Below, one piece after another: positions 11,161-22,379 of a stretch of DNA of 64,000 nucleotides (its first letter is position 1; each line of letters begins with the position of its first letter). The notes under the pieces were generated by a model. That model saw nothing but the letters and a program-made list of their open reading frames with translations. It had not been told where the DNA came from and ran no database searches. A program made the position numbers and the translations under genes. Source of the DNA: Aspidiotus rigidus (Eukaryota; Arthropoda; Insecta; Hemiptera; Diaspididae); NCBI GenBank assembly GCA_035079385.1, contig JAVHKY010000028.1:2604001-2668000 (forward strand), in the 5' to 3' direction.

Positions 11161-13608
11161 ATGGGCAAGTGCAAATTTCTGTCGGAATGGATATCAAGAA
11201 TACTATCGAACGTTCCAAATGCGGAGTGGCTTCGTAAACATGACTTGCAAAACGCGTACTGTACTATTTGCCAGTGTAAAATTTCTATTGTGAAGGGTTA
11301 TCAAGCTCTTAAAAATCATAGTCAAACTAAGAACCACAAGGATAACGTTTCTACAAAGTTGAGAAAATCTCAACTTGAGATAAAGATTCCTAAGAAACTG
11401 AATTCTCAAAGAACGAACGAATCGCCTCCTCCGCCAATGGCTCCACAGAATGAAGTTGATATTCGACCTTCTTTGCAGTTGTACTGTCGTAACGATGCAA
11501 CAAGTAGAGCCGAGATTCTATGGATTTTGAAAGTGGCTACTAGTAATTATAGTCTACGTTCATGCGATAACATTCCCAGATTATTTAAGGAGATGTTCAA
11601 AAATAGCCAAGAGTTAGAATGTATGACTCTGAACAAAACAAAAGCTCGTTACCTATTAACAGAAGCTAGTGGACCGTATTTTTACAATAAGTTGACCACT
11701 GAAATTAGAGAAAGTAAAGTTTATTACACCTTAATGTATGATGAAACTTGCAATTCCGCAAACAGAAAAGAATTACAAATAGATATTCGATTCTGGTCAA
11801 AGAAAGAAAGTAAGGTTATTACATCTCATTTGCAAACCTTCTTTTTAGGTTCTGCTACTGCAAAAATTATTTTTGATCATATTTGTCTGGCTATGAAAAA
11901 TGCTGATTTGTCGTGGGCGAAGTTATTGATGGTAGGCTCAGATGGCCCCAACGTAAACAAAACCGTTTTCAATCTCCTAAATGAAGAGGCTAAAAAGTTG
12001 CGTTCGAATTCAAAAGCTTTATTAGATATTGGAACCTGCAATATTCACAAAGTACATAATGCGTTTGCAAAAGGCCTCAATGAAGTGGGTGAAGAAACAT
12101 CGGAGTTTATTATAGTCCTGCGTAATTTTATATATAAGTTTCCCAATCGCGAAGATGACTTTCGTTCAATTCAAGAAAAGTTGAATTTACCAAATGTTAA
12201 AATCCCGAAACATGTTTCCGTTCGTTGGCTGTCTGTTAGAGACAGCTTGAAAATTATCATCGAGCAAATGCCAGCTATTCGGGAATATTTTCTGAAATTC
12301 ATACCAAAAAATCGACCAAAATTAATGAACAGCAGATTATTCAAGATGGTCAATAGTTTTTTACTAAAAAAAACTCATAAAGCCGAAGTCGAGTTTGTGT
12401 ATTCAATTTCTTGTACTTTTACGACTGTTACAGAGAGATTTCAGTCATCTGGAATTTTAATCTAGAGTTTATACTCCGAAATTCGTCAACTTTATGTAAC
12501 TCTTCTTAACCGCGTTCGCAAATTGTCTTCCATCGGTTTTGTGACATTTAACCGCTCAAAATTGAGCTTATTACCGATCAAGGATGTGAAAGTTCCACAA
12601 AAAGTAAAGGATGAGATTTCTGGTATCCCAGAAAGGGATCAGCTTGATTTTTCATTAGCTTGTCAGAAAAGCTATTTGGCTATGGCAGAATATCTATACA
12701 TCAAATGCATAGGTATTAATGAAGTTGCAATTTTGAGATTCTTACGTTTTCTGAAACCAAAGAATATTCAGGTTGCTGAAAATACAATTACAAACTCTAC
12801 CTTTCAAGAGGATGTTGAAAAAATTTCAAAATTGTTGGATTTGGATGAAATCGACAGTACATCATTAAAAGATGAGTGTGCTCTCCCGAAACAAGAAGTC
12901 TCAATTTTTGAAAATAAAAGCGAGAAAAGTATTATAGAATTCTGGAAGGAGGTCTTTGTGTTGAAATATGAATCGGGCGTTGAAAAATATCCAAACTTGA
13001 TCTCATTGGTGCAAGCCTGTTTCACTCTTTCTCACGGAAACTCAGATGTCGAGAGAGGCTTCTCTACTAGTGGAGACATCCTTACCGAAGGAAAAACGGC
13101 TATGAGCCTAGAATTATTAAATGCGACTCTGAATACGCGCAGTGGAATGAAGGGTCTTGACCGTCACTTGTTCATTGTTGATGGAGAATTTTTCAGATTA
13201 TCACGATTTGCCAAATCTTCTTATGATACTGCATGTGCCGAAAAGCGAAGACAAAAAGAACTAAAGAATGAGGCGAGAAAACAAGAGGAACAAAGAAAAA
13301 TCGCGGAAAAAGGAAAAAAAGACATGATGAAAAAAAGAAGAAGTCAGTTGACGGTTTATGAAAATGAGTTGGAGGAGGTGAAAAATGAACTGAAGAAGAA
13401 GAGGAAAACAAAAGAAGAAATTTTTGAGTTGGGCAACAAACGTTTGAAACACGCTCTAAAAGCAGACAGCATGGATGAAGTACGCACAGCTCAACATATT
13501 CTAGATAGTATCCACACAATGAAGCCTGGAGAAGAAACTTTGGACAAACAGAGAGAAAATCTAGAAAAGAAGATAAATCAAACCAAAAATGAACTTCTAC
13601 AGAACTGA
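11161..13608 (+). pseudogene. hAT transposase with one in-frame TAG
   Basis: The start is the ATG at 11161, in good context. A stop at 12463-12465 interrupts the frame, but the same frame resumes at once and runs to 13608, giving about 815 codons. Residues 30-62 form a zinc finger (CTICQC...H...H). The RNase H-fold core shows LMYDETCNSA (first Asp), LMVGSDGPN (second Asp), a CNIHKVHNAF motif and RWLSVRDSL. The C-terminal dimerisation region has LSHGNSDVERGF with the Glu and LLNATLNTR. A charged coiled coil of about 130 residues follows. Otherwise no frameshift is seen, so the stop is the only visible defect. Readthrough or a cryptic intron is possible but unsupported. Confidence 0.9.
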
Positions 13609-14287
13609 GTGCTTATTGTGCAAAGAAAAGAGGAAGAAGAAATTTGCATTTCATTTACTGTATAATATTTTATTTTGAATAATTAATATTGATAATATCT
13701 TTCGAGTTGAAGTTATATACTGAATGATCAAAGTTTAATCGTTTGATTGTCTGGTCATTAAGTTTATTTTTTTGAAGTAATTGATTATTTGTTAAGCTTA
13801 TGAAAATTATTGAAGTAACTTAATTTTCACATTACAAAGCAAAGTATGGTGCCAAGTCAAGTGTTGATTTGAAATTTTGTTGAATAATTCTTATCACTTT
13901 ATTATTTTTTAATTCCCAATGTTTTGTTTCGTTAACTATTTCTGAATTGTTGTGATGACGGTAATCTTTTTATTTCTTTCTGTGATTTGGTGCCATCTAT
14001 TATTATAGTAATTAGTAATGATGATTGAAGTATTCAATGTTGTCAGTTGATACTTTGTTTTGTTTATTGGAATGAATTCTTTTCTAATGAAAATGTTTTT
14101 CTTAATTGTTTCCAATTCATTTGAGTCTTTGAGGTGAAAAATGAGGAAAATAATAGAATAAGGAACTCTCTCTATAGAAACTTCATTATTTGTATCTTTT
14201 CAGTACCGCACTATTCCCATAGAATAGCATAATTAATAGATTTACTCTAATTATGAGCCTTTGAAAAAAGTGGCTCATCGGTTGTGA
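13609..14287. other. hAT 3' non-coding region
   Basis: AT-rich sequence between the transposase stop and the subterminal GTCAC repeats. No second gene is seen. Confidence 0.6.
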
Positions 14288-14379
14288 TGTTTGTCACTTG
14301 AGTCACTTTTTGGTCACCTTTTTGGTAATTTTAGTCACTTGATCAACTTTTTTGAAGAAGAAATTTGGTGGCCACCCTG

Positions 14380-15930
14380 TATTAAGATTGTAAAACACTG
14401 GCCGAAACCCAAATGGGCGGAGGACACGACCTAATTGGGAAGAAAATTTCCCCAAAAACGGAAGCCTAATCCAACGTTTCCTACTATCTGACGCTGGATT
14501 ACAGGGGAGGGAGTTAGTGGAGTCAAGGCATTTCCGAGTCAATTTCCTATGGACCATCAAGTCAATATCCAAGCTGATCTCGTTCACTCTGGCCAAGTGC
14601 TTTATAGTCAAAAGCTCCTGTTGAAAAGCGAGCTGACCTAATGGAATACTCGTCAACCAGTGGATATAACTATTAAAACCGGCATATTTGTGAGCAACAG
14701 GGCAGAAAGATCTGCCGTGGACAGTAATATCGGTCGAGGTATCTTTTCTATATATGGCGAATTTGTGGGCACCTTCTCTATTAGAGATAGTAAGGTCCAA
14801 AAAATTTATAGATGAACCGCCTACTTCCAACGTGAATTTTATGGATGGGTATAAACTGTTAAGATACCTGAGAAACTCCAAAAGGAGATCCCGTTGACCG
14901 GTCCACAAACACAACAAATCGTCGACGTACCTGTGCCAATAATATATATGACCCAAAAACCCCTGACCAGAGGAAAAGAGATCAAGCTCAAATTTAGATA
15001 TGAAAACCTCCGAAATGAGGGAACCCAGAGGAGAGCCAATAGGGATACCTACCTCCTCAGGAAATTCGAAAAATTTGCCTTCAAATTTACAAAAGTTGGG
15101 AGACCAACAAATATTGAGTAAATTAAAAAATTCTGCCAACTCTTCGTGACAGATATTAGATTGGATCAAAAGGTCTCCCATATGTTGCATGGCAGTAGCT
15201 CTAGGGATACTCGGAAATAAGCCGACAACGTCAAAGGAGCATAGGGTTGAATCAGGCGGAAGAATGTCATCCTTAAGCTTATTAGCCAAAGAGACCGAAT
15301 TCTTCACAGAGTAGGATGACTCAAATTCCACTCTAGATTTGAACCAACGGTCCAAAAATTTCGCCAAGAAGTACATGGGGGAAGACACAAAAGAAACGAC
15401 CGGCCGCATCGGGGTGTCCCTCTTATGAACCTTAGGTAGCCCGTACAAGAGGGGCGGCACTGGATTGGGCTCCAGAAGCATTCTTTTAACCTTAGGGGTC
15501 TTAATAATAAATTCACAATTGTTTATAACACGTCTAACTTCTTTGACGTGATTTGGAAAATTGAAATCCGCATTTTCCTTGGCGCCACACTGGTCGAGAA
15601 CGTCATAGACCTTGGAGACGTAAGAGGACTTATCCATAACGACAATGGCATTCCCTTTATCAGCCTTAGTAATGGTTAAGCCCTCCTTCCTGACCTTCCT
15701 CTTGATCCTCTTAATCACCTCAAAAGCCAGATCATTTATACGAGGGAGGGGGGTATGGCGGACAAAGGCGGCACACGCTTTCTGAGTATTAACCCCAGGC
15801 CCAATTTTTATTTCGAGGTCCGCAACAACATTGGCCAAAGTGTTAGCATTATTAAGAGGGGGTAGCCCAAATTTTAAGTTCAGTTCAAAAAATTGCCGGT
15901 TGGGTGACAAATTTCTCCTCCTGCACAGAG
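14380..15930 (-). pseudogene. Penelope-like reverse transcriptase, copy 1, N-terminally truncated and cut by hAT
   Basis: About 515 codons are readable without a stop. Visible motifs are KADKGNAIVVMD in the fingers, the YGLPKVHK motif typical of Penelope-like RTs, FDVVGLFPSIP with the first catalytic Asp, GIPIGSPLGSL, and RYVDDLL with the catalytic pair. INFLDLTISN follows in the thumb. The frame begins inside the abutting repeat (TTG within its terminus), so this is not the natural start. It ends at VFYNLNT where the hAT sequence begins. The TAC codon in VFY is important: copy 2 has TAG at this place. Without the hAT the frame would continue straight into the endonuclease, so the element originally encoded one RT-endonuclease protein. 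Confidence 0.9.
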
Positions 15931-16882
15931 CACAGTGGTTCAAAAAGTGATTTTACCCGCTCAAAACTCAGGAAATGAGAATTTCAAGTGAACCAAAATC
16001 CAAAGAAGGTGTTCTTGAAAGTACTTTCAACGCCGAATTCAATGCTGGCAACTATTTTTGTCTAGTACAAAAAATTCAGCCTCAATTCTTCAATTTTATC
16101 GCAAAAAATACCACATGGGAAAAATCCTAAATAAATTCTTCTGTTTTTTTATTGTGATGAAAAAATAATAAAAAATATAAGATTTTTTGTTTAAATACAG
16201 ATTTTTACAACACATCTCAGCAAAAGAAAAAGAAAAGTAATTCCATCTTAGACTACATAATGCCTTTCCATAGCAATTTTTAATATTCAGTTCACAATTA
16301 ACCGCGTGTAACTCGTCAAGACGGATACGGGCGGACCATGAATGTTGGTATTTCAATATCGGAAGACTTAACTTTATGAAAAAATCTTGATTTTGAATTG
16401 AAGCTCGTTGAAGCTCCCGATAAATTATTCAAATCCATCATTACTCTCGTTTCACGCGAAAAAAATAACAGGTATAATTCAACAATACTGTCTTGAAGAG
16501 AACATCTTTGACACTAATAACACTACTGAACAGCTATCCTGTTACAAAGATTCTATTACGTGATTCTTGGATACTTTTCAACGCTGAACACGAATCTGTT
16601 GTCCGGTTTTTGCTAGCACGTCACAATTCTTAGTAATCACGATTAAAGTTCTCGTTTACTTGCCGCGCATCGTCGCAAAACATACTGCCGATAGCAGCGT
16701 CGCTATAGAAAACGCTCGTTACGTTCCGCGACAACGTGCGGCAAGTAGACGAGAGTATTTGTTATGATTACGTGAATATTTATCGTGAATACTAAAAATT
16801 GTGACGTGCCAGCAAAAAACGGACAATGGATTCGTGTTCAGCGTTGAAAAGTATCCAAGAATCACATAGAATCTTTGTAACA

Positions 16883-16930
16883 ATCGCTTGTGTGTCGCTT
16901 GTGTGTCGCTTGTGTGTCGCTTGTGTGTCG
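16883..16930 (-). repeat. 11-bp tandem repeat, LINE tail
   Basis: Four to five direct copies of TCGCTTGTGTG (plus strand) sit exactly at the 3' terminus of the LINE fragment next to its target duplication. Some LINEs end in short tandem repeats rather than poly-A; this fits. Confidence 0.8.
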
Positions 16931-17267
16931 CATGTGCAGCACCGCCCATCATCCATGATGGAGTAGGTGCGGGTTGCGTATGCATTTAATATTGTTTCCT
17001 CCAACACCGGAATCGACCCTTTTTTGGGTATAACTTCAGTGAAGGAGGAATCTCCTAGGCGAACCCCCTCTTCTACTCGGCAACTGCCAAGTTGCTTTGG
17101 CAACCGCCAAGCTGAAGTGCCCCCCTAGCATGCATAAAAACATAAGAACACCCACAACAACAAACACCACCACGATACACAGTATAGTAGGTCACTGTTG
17201 AAGTTTCTTCATCTACTTCTTTCTTCAGGGATGATTGTAGTCCTCTTCTTCCTGCAGATCTGGATGT
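16883..17267 (-). mobile_element. 5'-truncated LINE copy (3' UTR only) with 11-bp target duplication
   Basis: TCTTTGTAACA occurs at 16872-16882 and 17268-17278, a direct duplication flanking the insert. Read on the minus strand the insert matches 48100-48350, the 3' region after the LINE ORF there, including segments such as CAGCTTGGCGGTTGCC and GATTCCGGTGTTGGAGGAAA. The 3' end carries a tail of 11-base repeats instead of poly-A. Only the untranslated 3' part is present. Confidence 0.75.
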
Positions 17268-17639
17268 TCTTTGTAACAGGATAGCTGTTCAGTAGTGTAA
17301 TTCAAATAATAATAAAAAAATCACATACTGGTCATGAGCAAATTGAAACAGAAATAGACAGCACGGCGACAGTGGGCGCGCGTTTTCTTCATTCCTTTTT
17401 CACACGTATTCTTCACTCCCTCCCGCTTGCGGTGGGTCATGCAAAATAAACAGTGAGTTTTTTGACCTCTACTGACATCTACTGTATCAGAGAATAATAG
17501 TACAGGGACGTTTTGATGTACAAGTGACAATATTTTTTGCAAAATTCCACAAATATTGGAATTTTTTAGTTTTGAGCGGGTAAAATCACTTTTTGAACCA
17601 ATGTGGGACGCACTGTACATGAATGGAACCACTGAAATG

Positions 17640-17840
17640 ACCAAAAGTCACATAAATTGCGCTTAATTGCCCCCACCATTTCATCGCTCGATTCTTGTTT
17701 TTGCCTATTTTCAGCTTTTCAAACGTTCCTCTGCTAACTATTCCACTAAAAAAACATAACAACATTTCTAAGTTGGTACTTTTTCCGAATCTACGTGGTG
17801 CCGTGATCATCAATGGGTAACGTTGTGCAAGTTTCATGTG
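17640..17840 (-). pseudogene. AAA-ATPase-like domain fragment
   Basis: The minus-strand frame reads MKLAQRYPLMITAPRRFGKS followed by TNLEMLLCFF. The APRRFGKST stretch is the Walker A-like signature of the AAA-ATPase-like family (Pfam AAA-ATPase_like), in which TPRRFGKS-N-L-ML-FF is characteristic. After about 50 residues the similarity stops, shortly before the transposon end at 17606. No other domain part was found nearby, so it is a fragment, an exon, or a relic truncated by the transposon. The family is known from bacteria and is also found in arthropods. Confidence 0.5.
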
Positions 17841-17862
17841 TGTGGACGGAGCTGATTTTGAA

Positions 17863-18100
17863 ATTTGCGTGCGTGCGTCCGTCCGTGTAAATGACCTTGG
17901 GACTTGGAAAATTTTGAAATCCTGATCCCTACCCTGATTTCGAAGTTTTGCGTGCGTGCGTCCGTCCGTGCAAATGACCTTGGGACTTGGAAAATTTTGA
18001 AATCCTGATCCTTACCCTGGTTTCGTCAAAATCCTGATCCCTGCCCTGATTTCAAAGCTTTGCGTGCGTCCGTCCGTCCGTGTAAATGACCTTATGAGTC
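17863..18100 (+). repeat. Tandem repeat of about 92 bp, 2.5 copies
   Basis: Units begin with GCGTGCGTCCGTCCGTGTAA and continue with ATGACCTTGGGACTTGG and AATCCTGATCCCTACCCTG. The last unit is partial and diverged. Confidence 0.85.
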
Positions 18101-18241
18101 AGAAAATACACAACAGAGGAAACATATCAAAATTAAATAAAATTAAATAAATTAAAACAAATAAAACAAAGCAATATAAATTAAAAATAAAATGAAATAA
18201 AATCATGTAAGGTCAGTGGTGAAAAGGCAAGAAATAACGCC

Positions 18242-18740
18242 ATGACTAGGTTGCGAATAATTAAGGACGTTGAAACTTGCTTTCGGGAAGTTCATTTTCT
18301 CCTTTCACCTTTAATCCATTATTAATGTCCAGCCATAAATTTTTCAATTTGGCAACATGCATCAATACATCATCACCTGGTGTCCAGTTAAAAGCAAAAA
18401 AATCTGTGCAAGTTTCGAAAACCTGGTCCTTTGCTGACGCTTCAAAATACTGATGAAGCGTTTCCCATGCCTCTGCCGTGGAATCTGTATTCATTATTTT
18501 TTTGTATATCTGTAACTGTTGCACTGGTTAATGGCTTCGGAAAGCTGTTACCTTTACAAAATTCAGATAATTTTTGCTTATTGATTTTCTCATCCGCATC
18601 TGAAGCAGCGTCTCCAGGATCAACAGGTTTCAGAAACCTTTCCTCAACTACCGCCAGTGCGTCATATCATCATAATCGAGATGATCCTAAATTTTTCTTT
18701 TCCAGACCGACCAGTTTGCCTCGCATTTAAGGGCTTTATC
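18242..18740 (-). pseudogene. Ty1/copia gag relic
   Basis: The clearest frame (18524-18261) has TDSTAEAWETLHQYFEAS, a segment typical of copia-type gag (UBN2-like: TA.E.W..L...Y). Upstream on the same strand, in shifted frames, are ANWSVWKRKI and a VVEERFLKP segment, in the order expected for the N-terminal half. At least two frameshifts and two stops break it. No protease, integrase or RT follows, so it is a decayed fragment. Confidence 0.6.
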
Positions 18741-19154
18741 ATCTTACATAGTGAATCCATAATGAGAACAGCATTGTTTCTATAAAACAACACCCAAATC
18801 TAATTATTAGAGTTTCCTGGGCCCAAAACCTATAGAATTAAGAAAGGTTTGAAAGAAGGGAAAAATTGTAAACGAACTAAACAAAGAAACGAAAAATTCT
18901 TAACTTCAAAGAATTTGTAAATAGCCAACAATAATTTTAACTTTAACAACGGTGTCCATCAAGTATTTCAGTACCCGTACTTCCGTCTAGTCGAGAGTTT
19001 GCGGTCGTTCCAGCGCGAATATCAGGCGTTCCCTCAGCATGTGCTTCAGAGTTTCATCTTTATCTGAGCATACAAGGGACTTTTTCAAATTTCAACAGGT
19101 AACTTCTAGAACAGCCTTGAAATAAAAGTCAACCTCTGCAGTTTGGAAGCTTAC

Positions 19155-19342
19155 CTTTGGGATGCAGCTATGGGTCCACTGTCCGTATTTGTATCTTGCC
19201 CATTATAGTTGCCATACTCTGACAATTTCAGTGTTCCATAGATATTCAGGTAATTTGACTGAGTTGTCTTTTGGTTTGTTGAAGAATCCCCAACGTCTAT
19301 GGGTCGAATCTTCTTATCCGCTGTGAGTACAGCCCGGGCCAT
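19155..19342 (-). CDS. Possible first coding exon of an unrecognised gene
   Basis: An ATG at 19342 in good context (CAATCATGG) opens 62 codons starting MARAVLTADKKIRPIDVGD. They end at a strong splice donor (CCAAAG then GTAAGC) at 19155/19154, just before the frame would stop. The composition is ordinary for a soluble protein and not low-complexity. No matching downstream exon could be found by eye, and the copia relic would lie in the following intron. I do not recognise the protein. Confidence 0.25.
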
Positions 19343-22300
19343 GATTGCCGGGATCAGAGGGGGCTGCCCAGTGATTATATTAGGCTAAGAAGCCTCTACG
19401 AGCACATAAGCTAAGCTAGGAGTTGCTCAGCTAATTAGAATAAGTCAATTGAGTGATGAAAACAATTGATGATATCAATCTCTATCAAATCATTGTTTCA
19501 CTCAAAATGAATAAAGTATTCTAACCTTGGAAGGTTGGGCAGGGTGAGGAAAATCAATTAGGTTCTCTCCTTAAGAATATACGCACAAGGTTGTATAATG
19601 ACAACCGTAAATGACTGTTTTGATAACCTCGGTAGATTTTTGTGGCGAGTCAGAACGTGATATGATTTCACTTCGTCAAAATAACGTACGAAGTATACAA
19701 AGATCGGAATTTTCAGTCAACGCTGCATTCTTTCGAACCGAATCCAGGAAGTCCAGTTTCGAAATAATGAGTCTTCTCATTTCTGACTACTGTGTGCACT
19801 GTGCAGCGATCATCACCAAACAGGATTCGAAACGATGAAAATATGAATTAAAAATCTTTTCATTCATACGGCGGTCCACCAGCGTCTTTGTCATTTTGTA
19901 CGTACGTTTCCTTTTTACGTTCTATCAAGATAATGATGTTAGGAAGGCGCAGCGAGCTTGTTTAGATTACGATTCGAATGTGTACGAGTATAATATAAGA
20001 AGAGCTATTGGTACACAATCTCGAATTCCAAGCGGACGACTCTCATCACACTGAGAAAACTACTGAATGCACGTAGTAAGTTATAACTCTGCAGCAGCTC
20101 TGCAGTTTATGTATTCATATAAACATATCGTATATCGTACATAATATTATTTCTACGCGCACACGCGTCTACACGTTATCGGCCTTATATCGAAGTATCA
20201 CGAGGCGTCCGATGGTGGCGTGATTCTAATTTTCAGTTTTGATACATCGTCTTCGTTACACTGATCCATAAATGTATAAATTTAATATATCTTCAGTGAA
20301 TGTCAAGATCGAGAGACTTACTTTTCTCAAGCTTTCATTCAAATTCTGACGGTTCGATGACGTCATTCGAAGTACAAGCGCCAATATACGCGCTAGCACT
20401 TAATTGGAATCGCGATAAAACGTTTCATAACGTAATCACCATTTTCGGCATGACTTCTTAGATTCTTTCCAACAATGATAGGTTAATCTACGATCCATTA
20501 TACCGCCTTCCTATTTTGTTCGAGCAAAATCGGATCAGCCTCTAGTGATCGGTAGATGCTCTTCTTAGAAGAACCGATAATTACTTTCCTAAAAACACGT
20601 TCGATAATGCTTGTATAGATTGCATGCCATCGTATGTAGTCAATTAAGCGAACATTAGAAAAATTCGATCGATAAACGTGATCGGTAGTTCGATCGGTAC
20701 AGAGAAGACAATGTACCCTATACGGGTGATCCCTATATGAACTTCGTCTCGGAAAATCGGTAATAACTAAAATTCGTGAAAATAAAAGTAGCCCATATTA
20801 ACCCCGTGCACGAATATATGTGCAAACTAGAATAACTCGTTTTCCGGTCAAAATCTACGGCACCAATAACCGATATCCAGTCTGCGCTGTAGGAACAAAA
20901 GAGAGATTCCTTTCAACTTGCGGCTGGAACAATAAAAGTCGAGTTAATCTCGTATTAACGAGAACGGGCCCTTAAATGAAGACCCAACTCGCCGGGGAAA
21001 CTTTATTCAGTACGGTCGAGCGTCGTGAGCGACCAGCGATAAGTCGACACACAATAAACGATGGACGACGATAATGAGTCAACGAAGCATGGCGTCCGAG
21101 GAGAAACGCAGGTGGAAAAACAAACTAAGTCGTGATGGTTAACGCCTGCTTTCGGTATTTCACAAAAAGAGTAATGATCGCGAAACAGGAGAAAAGAAAA
21201 AAGAGATGAAAAAAATTCGTGAAAAATGACCGCAAACGATGAAAAAACAAGAACAAAATAAAAAGAAGAATATGACCCGAGCGAACTCGGGAAAGAGCTA
21301 TTGGTTTAATTAAAATACAATAGAACGAGAGATCGCGTTTCTCAAAAGCAAATGACGACGTATGCAGTTTCGAAAAAGATTACTCTTAACGGTGTCTTCC
21401 TCGATTAACCCAAGTAAGAAAGTTACAAATCTTTTAGAGATTTCATTGTACAATAATTGTTACGGAATTCCCAATGTCTTTAACGGAAATACAATGCGAG
21501 AAATTCAGTGATTCCGGCTTTGGTTTCGAATAGAATATAGAAAACAAAAAAGCAAAAATACTGTTGTAGTCGCAAATTTAATTAACACTGAGAGACGTTT
21601 TCGACCGACTTTAGAGTATTAATCTCACTTAAGAAAGATATTTACTAATTTTGGTCTCTCTGATTGTCATCGAACACTTTGACTACATTCAAGTGCGACT
21701 TTATCCTGCGATACCGACTTTGTAAATGCTTAAGGAAGTAGCACTTTGCTTGCTAGTTTTGTATTCTGTAGAAGCTTTACTTGGTTTCAAGAACAGTATG
21801 TCTCTGTTTTCTGGTGTTTACGCAATCAGAATTACAATCCTCTCCGACCACAACTGTATATTGATCCTCCAAGTAAGTCATGGCTGCCTTGATAATCATT
21901 GAGAGAGCATCTTTACTGGCCACTAACCAACTTATATTCTTGACTGTTCAAAAGTTTTTTTGGAGAAATCCAAGAAGTTTGACTTTATTTTCGGCATTTG
22001 AAGAGAATTCACCTTGATCCATATTAAAACTATGAAAAAGTACACGTGAAACCAGGCGCGCCCACAGGGATTTTCTTTGAGCGGCTATCACCTCCCTAAA
22101 GAAAAAAGCAAAACAAAATGCGCTGAAAAAATGTGTTACCATTTGGTGATGGTCAATAAAAAAGATTTGTTTGCCCCGCCCCCTTGGTACGCGTCTGTGA
22201 CAAACCATTATCTCATTCAGGTACATTAATTCATCTCTGAATAATCAGTTTTTTCTACTTTTGCGTAGGGTGGATGAGCTCCAATGCTAGTAAAGTGGAC

Positions 22301-22379
22301 ATGTGTTAGGATAATGAAGATGAATTCAATGAACGCATGAAATTCTACATACTCGAGTCACATTACCAAATTTTCGTAA
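19343..22379. other. Non-coding stretch, nothing recognised
   Basis: AT-rich unique-looking sequence with no convincing frames. It may be promoter or upstream DNA of the possible exon at 19155-19342. Confidence 0.4.

Larger units (their letters stand above)
10613..14379 (+). mobile_element. hAT transposon, 3767 bp, inserted in Penelope-like element
   Basis: Ends are CAGGGCGGCCAC at 10613 and its near-inverse GTGGCCACCCTG at 14379. Direct copies of TATTAA flank it (10607-10612 and 14380-14385), and copy 2 of the host element shows a matching empty site (TGTTAA). The duplication is thus six bases rather than the usual eight of hAT elements. Both subterminal regions are dense in GTCACTT/GTCACCTT repeats (10630-10710 and 14288-14340), likely transposase binding sites. 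It contains one transposase gene. Confidence 0.92.
10032..15930 (-). mobile_element. Penelope-like element copy 1, split by a hAT transposon
   Basis: This is a minus-strand retroelement with order RT then GIY-YIG endonuclease. Its 3' untranslated end is 10032-10181. The endonuclease part is 10182-10612 and the RT part is 14380-15930. Removing 10613-14379 plus one copy of TATTAA restores the same junction as in copy 2 at 42135-42160. The 5' side ends where repeat copy B begins (15931), so the N-terminal end of the protein is missing. The 3' end at 10032 matches that of copy 2 at 41571 to the base, which defines the true 3' terminus. Confidence 0.9.
16521..17297. mobile_element. CACTA-like foldback element
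   Basis: The ends CACTACTGAACAGC (16521) and its inverse GCTGTTCAGTAGTG (17297) are flanked on both sides by TAA, a 3-base duplication as expected for the CACTA superfamily. Inside, 16541-16690 pairs with 16735-16881 as long imperfect arms around a short centre. The right arm is interrupted by a LINE 3' end at 16883-17267. No transposase is present. Confidence 0.65.
15931..17608 (+). mobile_element. Terminal-inverted-repeat element copy B, with nested insertions
   Basis: Left end CACAGTGGTTCAAAAAGTG at 15931; the inverse (TTTTGAGCGGGTAAAATCAC then TTTTTGAACCAATGTG) ends near 17606. The inverted ends agree over about 37 bases. No transposase frame is present, so it is non-autonomous. A CACTA-like foldback occupies 16521-17297. 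The right end could instead belong to copy A (see the GACG flanks), so pairing is uncertain. Confidence 0.5.

Noticed and set aside
12523..13608. A separate second transposase gene
   Set aside because: Its first codon is TTG, and it is in the same frame as the upstream part; it is the continuation of one gene after a nonsense codon.
18998..19100. Minus-strand segment reading SDKDETLKHMLRERLIFALE
   Set aside because: It resembles a gypsy-type gag motif (LR.RLI.AL) but is only about 33 codons between stops, too short to call.
21061..21135. Short ATG frame MDDDNESTKHG
   Set aside because: Only 24 codons, without supporting signals.
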